Positions 1 to 6,898 of a stretch of DNA of 11,447 nucleotides are shown in pieces (position 1 is the stretch's first letter; every line of letters starts with the position of its first letter). This DNA is from Clostridia bacterium (lineage in GTDB: Bacteria > Bacillota > Clostridia > Oscillospirales > CAG-272): NCBI GenBank assembly GCA_017559555.1, contig JAFYRH010000108.1, positions 1 to 11,447 on the forward strand, in the 5' to 3' direction. The position numbers and the translations under genes are program-made. Under the pieces are notes generated by a model that saw only the letters and a program-made list of their open reading frames with translations, made no database searches and had not been told where the DNA came from.

Positions 1-8
1 ATAAGCAT
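1..8 (-). CDS. Possible start of the next gene (runs off the window)
   Basis: After the tagO stop, the minus strand shows a GGAG at 19-22, then 10 nt, then an ATG at 6-8. This would begin a downstream gene with only two and a half codons inside the window. The spacing is plausible and the gap to tagO is short (22 nt), so it would be the next gene of the same operon. Nothing can be said about its product, and the ATG may be fortuitous. Confidence 0.25.
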
Positions 9-30
9 GAAAGAAATGCTCCGATCTTCT

Positions 31-999
31 CTATTTGTGCCGAGAAAGTAAAACGTATCTTTTTACCGAAACCAAAAACCATGCCGCAAACGGGCAAAGA
101 ATTCCTGCCAAAAGCCACAAGCCCTCAAAGCTGATCAGCACCCCTACCACACCGGACATAGCGCAAAGACTCATTAAAATATTGGTGCACTCCGCATGCG
201 AAATTCCTGCAGCAAAAATACGGTGATGCAGATGTGCCCGATCTGCCCGAAAGGGGCTGTACCCATGCAGAATGCGCCGAGCAACTGCGCTGAAAAGATC
301 GATAATGGGATATGCAAAAAGGAACAGTGGAGCCAGCACCGAAAGATCGATACCCTTTCCCAACAACGGAAGCGAAAGCATTCCAAGCGCAAATCCCAAG
401 GCTTCGGAACCGCAATCCCCCGCAAAAACATGAGCGGGATAACGATTGTAAATACGAAAAGCAAGACACGTCGCCATTAGGTAAAGTGCAACAACGCCAA
501 GTATCCCCTCCCCTGCCACAAAAAAGCAGGCTCCAAGCATTAAGCACTCAATTGCTCCGCACCCACACAAAAGACCATCCATACCATCGATAAAATTGTG
601 TGCATTGATGAGAAGCACCACCCAAAAAACCGCCAAGGCTCCCCATATACCGCTCGCAATTCCGCTGCCCAAAACTGCCGCCGTTACAACAGCGGTTTGA
701 AATAGCAATTTTACCCACGCGCCAAGACCGAAAATATCATCGGCAAGCCCCACAAGCACCATAATTCCACAACCAAATGCAAGGCTCAACAAAAAGGGAT
801 CCCATTCGTTCAACACTGTTAAGCCAAGCAAAAAAGCAAGAAAAATTGCAATACCGCCATCACGCGGAATGCTCCTGCGATGCATACGACGTCCGTCAAG
901 CGGCACATCCACCGCACCTATTCGCCAAGCGAGTCGAGTCACAGCAGGTGTGAGAACGTAGCACAAAAGAAAAACAAATGCTCCAATGAGAATATACAT
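31..999 (-). CDS. tagO: Undecaprenyl-phosphate N-acetylglucosaminyl-1-phosphate transferase (TagO/WecA type)
   Basis: This 322-residue multi-spanning membrane protein belongs to glycosyltransferase family 4 (the MraY/WecA/TagO superfamily). The family moves a sugar-1-phosphate, usually GlcNAc-1-P from UDP-GlcNAc, onto undecaprenyl phosphate at the cytoplasmic face of the membrane, the first step of teichoic acid or other envelope glycan synthesis. Visible motifs are DVPLDGRRMHRRSIPRDGG (31-49), the metal-associated Asp pair in LADDIFGL (85-92), NAHNFIDGMDGL (132-143), GDCGSEALGF (194-203) and the C-terminal HLHHR (256-260) preceded by RADRA. The HLHHR and DGMDGL combination favours TagO/WecA over MraY. 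Long hydrophobic stretches suggest about ten helices. The ATG at 997-999 follows AGGAG at 1006-1010 with 6 nt spacing. It lies directly behind the trpS terminator with no room for its own promoter. TTA, CTA and TCA codons are commoner here than in the neighbouring genes. The exact sugar is inferred. Confidence 0.9.
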   Translation of the reverse strand: MYILIGAFVFLLCYVLTPAVTRLAWRIGAVDVPLDGRRMHRRSIPRDGGIAIFLAFLLGLTVLNEWDPFLLSLAFGCGIMVLVGLADDIFGLGAWVKLLFQTAVVTAAVLGSGIASGIWGALAVFWVVLLINAHNFIDGMDGLLCGCGAIECLMLGACFFVAGEGILGVVALYLMATCLAFRIYNRYPAHVFAGDCGSEALGFALGMLSLPLLGKGIDLSVLAPLFLFAYPIIDLFSAVARRILHGYSPFRADRAHLHHRIFAAGISHAECTNILMSLCAMSGVVGVLISFEGLWLLAGILCPFAAWFLVSVKRYVLLSRHK

Positions 1000-1021
1000 A
1001 CAAAACTCCTATCTGCAATTC

Positions 1022-1060
1022 AAAAAAAAATAAGAGGAAAACCCATTACGGATTTTCCCC
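1022..1060 (-). terminator. Intrinsic terminator of trpS
   Basis: On the minus strand an 11-bp stem (arms 1050-1060 and 1034-1044, two G-U pairs, 5-nt loop 1045-1049) is followed by TTATTTTTTTT (1023-1033). It begins 35 nt after the trpS stop. The U-tract ends only about 11 nt before the tagO ribosome binding site, so tagO expression must come by readthrough or from an unseen start site. Confidence 0.85.
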
Positions 1061-1095
1061 TTGTTTTTGATACGTTATACAGAAAACGGAATTTT

Positions 1096-2097
1096 TTACC
1101 GAATTTGCACAAAGCCAAGTTTCTTTTGAAATTTAGAAAGTGTACGGCGTGCGTAATAAGATGCTTCCTCGGCTCCGCGCTTCATTTGCGCTTCAAGTGC
1201 CGCCTTATCTGCCATCAGTTCTGCAAAGCGAGCTTGAACGGGTGCCAATGCATCGGCAGTTGCCTCACCGACAGCAAGTTTGAAATCTCCATATCCCTTG
1301 CCTGCAAACTCGCGCTCGATTTCATCGTAATTCTTACCCGTGAAGCAGGAATAAATGGTCATCAAATTGCTCACGCCCGGCTTATCCTCGGAGAAGCGAA
1401 TTTCTGCCTCGGAATCGGTTACCGCTCTCTTGAATTTGCGAATGATGGTATCCTTGTCATCCAAAATACAAACAACCGCATTGGCGTTTTCATCGGATTT
1501 GCTCATCTTTTTGGTGGGCTCTGCCAAGGACATAATCTTTTTGCCGCTCTTTGCCATAATGGGCTCGGGAACGGTGAAGAGATCGGGATAAATTTGGTTG
1601 ACACGGTTTGCAATGTCGCGGCAAAGCTCAACGTGTTGCTTTTGGTCAACGCCAACGGGAACAACGTCGGTTTGGAACAAAAGAATATCTGCCGCCATCA
1701 ATACGGGGTAAGTAAACAGACCTGCATTGATGTTGTCGGCATGCTTTGCGCTCTTATCCTTAAACTGCGTCATACGGGAAAGCTCACCAAACATAGTAAA
1801 GCAGTTGAGGAGCCATGCAAGCTCTGCGTGCTCGTGCACCATAGATTGCACATACAGCGTGTTCTTTTCGGGATCGAGACCGCAAGCCATATAGAGTGCC
1901 AAGGTCTCATAGGTGCGACGGCGAAGATCTGCGGGGTTTTGACGCACCGTAATGGCGTGCTCATCTACCACGCAGTAGAAGGTTTTGTATTGCTCCGAAA
2001 ACTCGCTAAAATTTTTAATAGCGCCAAGATAATTTCCAATTGTCAGGTTGCCACTGGGCTGTACGCCCGAAAAGCAGACCTTTTGTTCTCCAAACAT
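1096..2097 (-). CDS. trpS: Tryptophan--tRNA ligase
   Basis: TrpS is a class I aminoacyl-tRNA synthetase that activates tryptophan with ATP and loads it on tRNA-Trp in the cytoplasm. The 333-residue protein has the usual family length. The HIGH-equivalent signature is PSGNLTIGN (14-22), followed by YLGA, and the KMSKS loop is intact at 197-201 (KKMSKSDENAN). The central segments QSMVHEHAELAW (84-95) and VPVGVDQKQHVEL (147-159) are typical of the bacterial enzyme. The frame can be extended upstream to an ATG at 2146-2148, but that would cover the promoter. The ATG at 2095-2097 has AGGA at 2107-2110 with 9 nt spacing and starts right before the conserved region, so it is preferred. The gene is a single-gene unit with its own promoter and terminator. 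The leader is only about 30 nt, so there is no room for a T-box. The coding region contains no TTA, CTA or TCA codon. Confidence 0.97.
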   Translation of the reverse strand: MFGEQKVCFSGVQPSGNLTIGNYLGAIKNFSEFSEQYKTFYCVVDEHAITVRQNPADLRRRTYETLALYMACGLDPEKNTLYVQSMVHEHAELAWLLNCFTMFGELSRMTQFKDKSAKHADNINAGLFTYPVLMAADILLFQTDVVPVGVDQKQHVELCRDIANRVNQIYPDLFTVPEPIMAKSGKKIMSLAEPTKKMSKSDENANAVVCILDDKDTIIRKFKRAVTDSEAEIRFSEDKPGVSNLMTIYSCFTGKNYDEIEREFAGKGYGDFKLAVGEATADALAPVQARFAELMADKAALEAQMKRGAEEASYYARRTLSKFQKKLGFVQIR

Positions 2098-2131
2098 AGT
2101 GTTTTTTCCTTTCTGGGGTTCTCTTTCTATC

Positions 2132-2160
2132 ATTTTATCATACCCCATCCTTTTTTACAA
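2132..2160 (-). promoter_or_regulatory. Sigma-A promoter of trpS
   Basis: On the minus strand TTGTAA (2155-2160) and TAAAAT (2132-2137) are separated by exactly 17 nt. The -10 matches the consensus at 5 of 6 positions and the -35 at 4 of 6. The start would fall near 2125, giving a leader of roughly 30 nt that contains the trpS ribosome binding site. Confidence 0.7.
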
Positions 2161-2183
2161 GTCCTTTTTGCAAAAATCTATGT

Positions 2184-2217
2184 AAAAAATCGGTGCAGAT
2201 GAATTCATCTGCACCGA
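2184..2217 (-). terminator. Intrinsic terminator of the large lipoprotein gene
   Basis: A 26-nt perfect palindrome at 2191-2216 (outer sequence CGGTGCAGATG) lies 9 nt after the lipoprotein stop. It gives a stem of about 11-13 bp with a tight AATT centre, and on the minus strand is followed by ATTTTTT (2184-2190). This is a very strong terminator and it isolates the gene from trpS. Confidence 0.92.
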
Positions 2218-2225
2218 AAAAGTTT

Positions 2226-5200
2226 TTATTTGGTTGTTTGCATATTTGCGGGGAGATATTGATATGCTTCCATCCACAAATAGTAGATACCGTAAGGAGA
2301 GTAGTAAACCGGGCGGTATTCTTCTCTATCGGCTGCCAAACCACTGTTGAGTGCGGTCAGCTCTCCCTTTACGTCTTCCATCGTACCGTAGTTGGTAGCG
2401 TGAGTAAGTTGATAGAAGATTTCGCCGAAGTTACCGTAATAAATGATGGACTCCGCATCCTTGATCAGAGCATCCATGGTTGCATCATACATTTCGTCAG
2501 ATGCTGTGGGGAAGCTACCGGTTCTGATCAGTTCCTCTTCGGTGTTCAAAATCAAGCTGAAATAAGCAATTCTTTTTTCGAGCTTTTCCATGGTGTCGCA
2601 TTCATTCAAGAGACCTATAACCAAGCTATTCAACTCTGCCATATACTTAACAAGCTCTGTGTTAAGCATACCGCAAACGTCAAAGTCAACAGGGGTTGTG
2701 ATTTCTACCAAGCCGTTCCAAGTCTCTACACCGTTGATGGTTTTGTTAACGGTGGTCTTGTCAGCTGCGTATTCTTGAACGATTTGACCCATTTGTACTT
2801 CAGCCTCGGTTGTTGTGGAAAGGTTGTAAGAGATGGAAACGTCTACGCCCTTTTCTGCTTCGAGAGTTACGTAATACAACGTATATCTCTTACCGGGTCT
2901 TACACCGGGAACGTTGGGGTTGTAGTTTGCGGGGTCTTTGATTTCGCCGCGGTGCTCTTGCTCATCGTAGTTTACAATCAATGTAAACTCACCGTCAGAG
3001 AGAGAAGGAACTACATCGATCAGAGTTGTGTACTTGATATTTGCACGGTAGAAAATGAAGGAATAGTAATCCTTTTCTTCGCTGGAAGTAGTATCTACCC
3101 AGTAAACACCGAGATTTTCCATTTTGCCGCTACCGCCGCTGGGACTTACCTTTTCGAGCAACGCCTTCAACTCGTTGTAGATAGCTTTGTTATCATAGAA
3201 ATCACCGAGGAAGAGATCGCCGTAAACGTTCAGCTCATAGGATTCAGTTGCATAAAGATCGAAATCATACTTTGTGGTTTTGTAGTTAAAGGTTTCAACA
3301 TAGGTGCACTCGGTGCGAGAATTTTCTTCCTCTTCACCCTTGCTGTTAAGAGTTCTGTTCACAACAGTGTACGGTACCTCTACCTTGGTTTGACCTTCTT
3401 CGCCAACGGTCTTTACGTATCTGGTAGGACAGATGTCGTAAACCATTGTCAAGGTGTAGCCGTAATCAACCGGCAGTTTGCTATCCTTGGTGTAGATGTA
3501 AGTGTTGTTGCGGTAGAATCCGCCGCCTTCTTTGGATTCTTCGATGGTTTCAACGCTGAAACGGTAAGAACCGGTGTTGTTGTAGAAATACAGAACCTCA
3601 TCGTATTCCTTATTGACGGTCGTTTGACGGCTACGGAATACGTAAACGCCCTTGCCCTGCTCGTCGCATTCCTTGAGCCAAGCGCTCAAAACCTCATCGT
3701 CAGCAAAGGTCTCTTTGCTCAATTCGGAACGGAAGGTCGTTTTGTAGGACTTGATTGCAGCTACCGTTGTGGGAATACCAAATTGTGTAGCACTTTGTGC
3801 GTACTCACCAAGGTTGAAGCCAAGCATAGGCTCTACCAAAGAGTCTCTGTTTTGCTTTTTGCCGTTTGCCCAAATAGCATAGTTTGTGTCGCCTTCAACA
3901 TCAAGAATGTGAGCCAAGAAAACGTTACCGGTTGCGTAAAGATCCATTACGTATTCGTTGCCCTTCTTGTCTGCTTGACGCTTAATGCTCTTTACGGTCT
4001 CGCCGCTTTCATTGGTAACCTTTTGAACGGTGTAATGTTGACCTTCGATACCGTATTGGAGCAGGTTGCGGATTTCTTGGTTGGTGTTAAGGTAAGTGAT
4101 GATTTGCATGCTGCGTTCAACACTGAGAGTGGTTTTTGCAACTGCAAACATGTTGCCGTAAATATCTTCGGCAGTAGCGGTGGGATATGCTACGGGAATT
4201 GCATAGTATTCTACACCGTTTTCATCTACGTAGTTACCCTTTGCGTTGAGAGTTTCAAGAGTGCCCTTAACGAACTTAACGCCGTAAGCGCCATACTCTT
4301 GATCTTGGTTGTTTTCATTTCTAAAGTATACGATTTCCTTACCGCTGCCAATATCCTCGGAATAGGTGCCGTCAGGATTCTTCTTGAAACGATAGGTGGT
4401 TTCCAAACGATACTCGTTGATAGCAAGATAGTGATCTACAAATTCTTCGTTTTCAAGCAAGCTCTCAACACCGGCAATATTTTGACCGCGGCTGAGTTGT
4501 GTATCAAACAAAGGAGTGCCGAAAATGGAGAACTCATCGGTGCTGATGGAATAATCCTCTGGATCAACGTTCCAATAGTAAGCAAGCTGTGCCAAGCATT
4601 CCTCGTAGGTTGCATCGATAGGCAACAGATTTTCATCTTCGTAACGTGCAATTTGATCGATGAACTGATATACGTATTCGTTAGCAAAGCTCTTGATGGA
4701 GCCTCTGGTCAAATGACCTTGCAGAGAGTACTTATCCATCAAAGACTTGTTGAGACACATGTAAGTGTACTCACCGATTACGTTGTTGCTGGGAATTGCA
4801 TAGGTTGCACCCTTCTCTTGAACTGCGGAAAGAAGTGTGGGAGAAACAAATTCCTTGATCTTCTTTGCGTCGCCCTTGATAGCATCATCGAGAGAAGCGA
4901 GCCAGTCGTCAGCACGAAGCTCGTTGTACATTTGTTGACCGGACATCAAGAGATTGCCCTCGCCGTCCTTTACGTCACCGATGTAAATGATATCTACCTG
5001 ATTTTCCAATACGATCGGGTAGTTATCACGGTACATACCGTTTTCGTCGGTAACAATTTCTTCAACGGTTGTTCCTGTTTCTTCACCGGAGGTTTCGGTT
5101 GCAACAGGCTGGCCGCCGTTTTGTTGCTTTTTATTTTCTGCATACGCTTCCATTGCACTTGTCAGCTTGGAGAAATACTCTTCCTCGCTGAGGTAGTGGA

Positions 5201-5444
5201 TTTCAAGCTGCGTCTTATACTTCGTTCTGGTCAGCGCATTGATTGCGTTGGTAACATCGTTGCGGATCTCCTCGGATACGGGGGATTCGGAAACGATCCA
5301 CATTGTAAGGCTCATGTTACTTGCAACTTTTGCTTGTTCCAGCTCGTTCTTTGCATCCTCTTCAGAAGATTCGGCACAGCCTGCCAAACAAACGGAGAGC
5401 ATCATTACGAGGCAAAGAAATAAAGCGATCAGTCTCTTGTTCAT
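2226..5444 (-). CDS. Very large lipoprotein related to ABC-transporter solute-binding proteins
   Basis: This is a 1072-residue exported lipoprotein. It has a positive N-terminus (MNKR), a hydrophobic core and a lipobox LAGC with the lipidated Cys at 23. The N-terminal half resembles family 1 extracellular solute-binding proteins: early strand LTMWIVSES (46-54), the segment YAIPSNN (215-221), and above all ERSMQIITYL...LLQYGIEGQHYTV (443-473), the helix-plus-motif seen in large clostridial sugar- or peptide-binding lipoproteins, then VEPMLGFNL (537-545). Those proteins are usually about 450-600 residues. Here roughly 550-915 is extra, rich in alternating Tyr/Thr/Val and probably beta-structured, followed by a helical C-terminus (about 924-1063). 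The ATG at 5442-5444 has GGAGG at 5453-5457 with 8 nt spacing; an in-frame TTG at 5457-5459 lies inside that site and is rejected. No permease or ATPase genes are adjacent, so the ligand is unknown. From codon 9 onward it has no TTA, CTA or TCA codon. Confidence 0.8.
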   Translation of the reverse strand: MNKRLIALFLCLVMMLSVCLAGCAESSEEDAKNELEQAKVASNMSLTMWIVSESPVSEEIRNDVTNAINALTRTKYKTQLEIHYLSEEEYFSKLTSAMEAYAENKKQQNGGQPVATETSGEETGTTVEEIVTDENGMYRDNYPIVLENQVDIIYIGDVKDGEGNLLMSGQQMYNELRADDWLASLDDAIKGDAKKIKEFVSPTLLSAVQEKGATYAIPSNNVIGEYTYMCLNKSLMDKYSLQGHLTRGSIKSFANEYVYQFIDQIARYEDENLLPIDATYEECLAQLAYYWNVDPEDYSISTDEFSIFGTPLFDTQLSRGQNIAGVESLLENEEFVDHYLAINEYRLETTYRFKKNPDGTYSEDIGSGKEIVYFRNENNQDQEYGAYGVKFVKGTLETLNAKGNYVDENGVEYYAIPVAYPTATAEDIYGNMFAVAKTTLSVERSMQIITYLNTNQEIRNLLQYGIEGQHYTVQKVTNESGETVKSIKRQADKKGNEYVMDLYATGNVFLAHILDVEGDTNYAIWANGKKQNRDSLVEPMLGFNLGEYAQSATQFGIPTTVAAIKSYKTTFRSELSKETFADDEVLSAWLKECDEQGKGVYVFRSRQTTVNKEYDEVLYFYNNTGSYRFSVETIEESKEGGGFYRNNTYIYTKDSKLPVDYGYTLTMVYDICPTRYVKTVGEEGQTKVEVPYTVVNRTLNSKGEEEENSRTECTYVETFNYKTTKYDFDLYATESYELNVYGDLFLGDFYDNKAIYNELKALLEKVSPSGGSGKMENLGVYWVDTTSSEEKDYYSFIFYRANIKYTTLIDVVPSLSDGEFTLIVNYDEQEHRGEIKDPANYNPNVPGVRPGKRYTLYYVTLEAEKGVDVSISYNLSTTTEAEVQMGQIVQEYAADKTTVNKTINGVETWNGLVEITTPVDFDVCGMLNTELVKYMAELNSLVIGLLNECDTMEKLEKRIAYFSLILNTEEELIRTGSFPTASDEMYDATMDALIKDAESIIYYGNFGEIFYQLTHATNYGTMEDVKGELTALNSGLAADREEYRPVYYSPYGIYYLWMEAYQYLPANMQTTK

Positions 5445-5513
5445 TGTTTGTTCCTCCAAAAAAATCGTGGAACCGCCTCTCGTGTACGCGCGAGCGCGGT
5501 ATATACGTTTATA
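5445..5513 (-). promoter_or_regulatory. Leader of the lipoprotein mRNA, GC-rich and foldable
   Basis: The roughly 70-nt leader includes an island of CG-rich sequence (about 5480-5500, with CGCGCTCGCGCG) that stands out from the AT-rich surroundings and can form short hairpins. One has arms CTCG and CGAG; another is a GTATA/TATAC pairing near 5503-5518. The ribosome binding site GGAGG at 5453-5457 is outside these. No known riboswitch class is recognised. Confidence 0.35.
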
Positions 5514-5519
5514 CGCTAT

Positions 5520-5548
5520 ATTTTACACCTTTTTTTTCCTTCTGTCAA
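5520..5548 (-). promoter_or_regulatory. Sigma-A promoter of the large lipoprotein gene
   Basis: On the minus strand a perfect TTGACA (5543-5548) and TAAAAT (5520-5525) are separated by 17 nt. This is the strongest -35 match in the window. The predicted start near 5513 gives a leader of about 70 nt. Confidence 0.85.
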
Positions 5549-5550
5549 GT

Positions 5551-5571
5551 GAATTTTTTGTTACAAAATTC
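5551..5571. repeat. Inverted repeat abutting the lipoprotein -35 box
   Basis: GAATTTT (5551-5557) and AAAATTC (5565-5571) form 7-bp arms around a 7-nt spacer. The repeat ends 2 nt upstream of the TTGACA. The position and symmetry suit an operator for a dimeric regulator, and the A/T tract could equally act as an UP element. It is not followed by a U-run on the minus strand, so it is not a terminator for rpoD. Confidence 0.35.
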
Positions 5572-5599
5572 GCAACAGTTCATATCCCCAACAATGCGG

Positions 5600-5725
5600 A
5601 CACGCAGTGTTCACAAATGAATGGGACTATGCACAAATATACACTTGCGGTTTGTTGCACATTGCTTACTCATTGCTCTAATGTGCACAATTTTGGTGTT
5701 GGGTTTTTGTTGTAGTAGACTAAAA
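5600..5725. other. rpoD-lipoprotein spacer with repeated CACA motifs and an inverted repeat
   Basis: This non-coding stretch after rpoD holds four plus-strand sites ending in T-N-CACA (5607-5615, 5627-5635, 5653-5661, 5681-5689). It also holds an 8-bp inverted repeat, TGCACATT (5656-5663) with AATGTGCA (5680-5687). The site CTATGCACA (5627-5635) and its minus-strand counterpart TTGTGCACA (5682-5690) each differ from the DnaA-box consensus TTATNCACA at one position. I see no intrinsic terminator for rpoD here and no credible small gene. Confidence 0.3.
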
Positions 5726-6880
5726 TTATTCCATGAAGCCTTTGAGGTGTCTTGCACGGCTGGGATGGCGAAGTTTACGCAATGCCTTCGCTTCAATTTG
5801 ACGAATACGCTCTCTGGTAATGTCAAATTCCTTGCCAACTTCCTCGAGGGTGCGGGTGCGACCGTCATAAAGTCCGAAGCGGAGCTTGATAACGTGCTCT
5901 TCACGGGGAGTAAGGGTGTGCAACTGACGTTCCAACTCTTCGCGCAAAATGCTTGTAGAGGTTGCTTCTGCAGGAGAAGGAGTATCGTCATCGGGAATAA
6001 AGTCGCCGAGGTGGCTATCTTCCTCTTCACCAATAGGTGTTTCGAGAGAAACGGGGTCTTGTGCGATCTTCATGATTTCACGAACCTTTTCGGGACTCAT
6101 GGAAATGCGCTCACCGATTTCGTCAGCAGTAGGCTCACGTCCGTTTTCCTGCAACAGTTGGCGAGAAATACGGGAAACCTTGTGAATGGTTTCTACCATG
6201 TGAACGGGAATACGAATGGTTCTTGCTTGATCTGCAATGGCACGGGTAATTGCTTGACGGATCCACCAGGTTGCATAAGTGGAGAACTTATAGCCCTTGG
6301 TGTAGTCGAATTTATCAACTGCTTTCATCAAACCCATATTACCCTCTTGGATAAGGTCAAGGAAGAACATACCGCGGCCGACGTAACGCTTTGCAATACT
6401 AACGACCAAACGCAGGTTTGCTTCAACAAGCTCAACCTTTGCATCCTCGTCGCCAACCATCATACGCTCTGCAAGTTCCTTTTCGCGGTCAGCGGTCAGG
6501 AGCGGAACACGACCGATTTCCTTGAGGTAAAGACGAACAGGGTCATCGATAGCGAGACCTTCTTGTTCGAGAATGCGCTCCATATTTTCTGCAGCGCTGA
6601 AGGCTTCTACCTCGTTTTCAATAGCGCTCAGTTCCTCGCTGGAAAGATCGCCGTCGAAGGAAATACCGTTATCCTCGAGTGTTTCGTAAAGCTTGTCGAT
6701 GCTTTCGGCATCGAAATTCATTTCTTCAATTGCTTCATCAAGATCGGAAGCGGAAAGCTTTCCTTTCTTGCCCTTTTCAATCAACGCACTGACATCAATC
6801 TTTTTTTCGTTGCCTACAAGTGTTTCGGTGGATTCCGGTGCTACTTCGGCTTCTACTTCTTTGGTTTCTACGTCTTTCAT
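5726..6880 (-). CDS. rpoD: Primary RNA polymerase sigma factor (sigma-70/SigA)
   Basis: RpoD directs core RNA polymerase to housekeeping promoters of the TTGACA/TATAAT type. The 384-residue protein matches the short Firmicute SigA. After an acidic N-terminal region 1.1 (about 28-100) come region 1.2 ([17 protein letters not shown], 112-128), region 2 (153-222) with the core-binding and -10 recognition stretch [19 protein letters not shown] and [15 protein letters not shown] (197-211), region 3 (about 232-307) and region 4 (317-372) with the -35 recognition helix-turn-helix [20 protein letters not shown] (344-363). The ATG at 6878-6880 follows AGAAAGG (6891-6897). The start is 18 nt after the dnaG stop, so the two genes are co-transcribed as in the classical dnaG-rpoD operon. 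No intrinsic terminator is seen behind it. No TTA, CTA or TCA codon is used. Confidence 0.98.
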   Translation of the reverse strand: MKDVETKEVEAEVAPESTETLVGNEKKIDVSALIEKGKKGKLSASDLDEAIEEMNFDAESIDKLYETLEDNGISFDGDLSSEELSAIENEVEAFSAAENMERILEQEGLAIDDPVRLYLKEIGRVPLLTADREKELAERMMVGDEDAKVELVEANLRLVVSIAKRYVGRGMFFLDLIQEGNMGLMKAVDKFDYTKGYKFSTYATWWIRQAITRAIADQARTIRIPVHMVETIHKVSRISRQLLQENGREPTADEIGERISMSPEKVREIMKIAQDPVSLETPIGEEEDSHLGDFIPDDDTPSPAEATSTSILREELERQLHTLTPREEHVIKLRFGLYDGRTRTLEEVGKEFDITRERIRQIEAKALRKLRHPSRARHLKGFME

Positions 6881-6898
6881 TCTCGTTTCGCCTTTCTT

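Noticed and set aside
2098..2148. N-terminal extension of trpS to the ATG at 2146-2148
   Set aside because: It would place coding sequence over the -10 box and adds residues absent from the family; the inner ATG has the better ribosome binding site.
2098..2183. T-box riboswitch in front of trpS
   Set aside because: The leader from the predicted start is only about 30 nt, far too short for a T-box, and no T-box sequence is seen.
880..2202. 440-codon plus-strand ORF opposite trpS
   Set aside because: Same cause; it also overlaps the trpS terminator and promoter, and no ribosome binding site supports it.
2193..5423. 1076-codon plus-strand ORF opposite the lipoprotein gene
   Set aside because: It is codon-aligned with a gene that has a lipobox, a ribosome binding site, a promoter and a terminator. 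The translation has no recognisable domain and is the by-product of avoiding three sense codons.
5717..5727. AGACTAAAAT shared with 11376-11386
   Set aside because: The 10-base match between the rpoD tail and the candidate small RNA is AT-rich and isolated, with no shared flanking structure, so it gives no sound basis for a repeat family.
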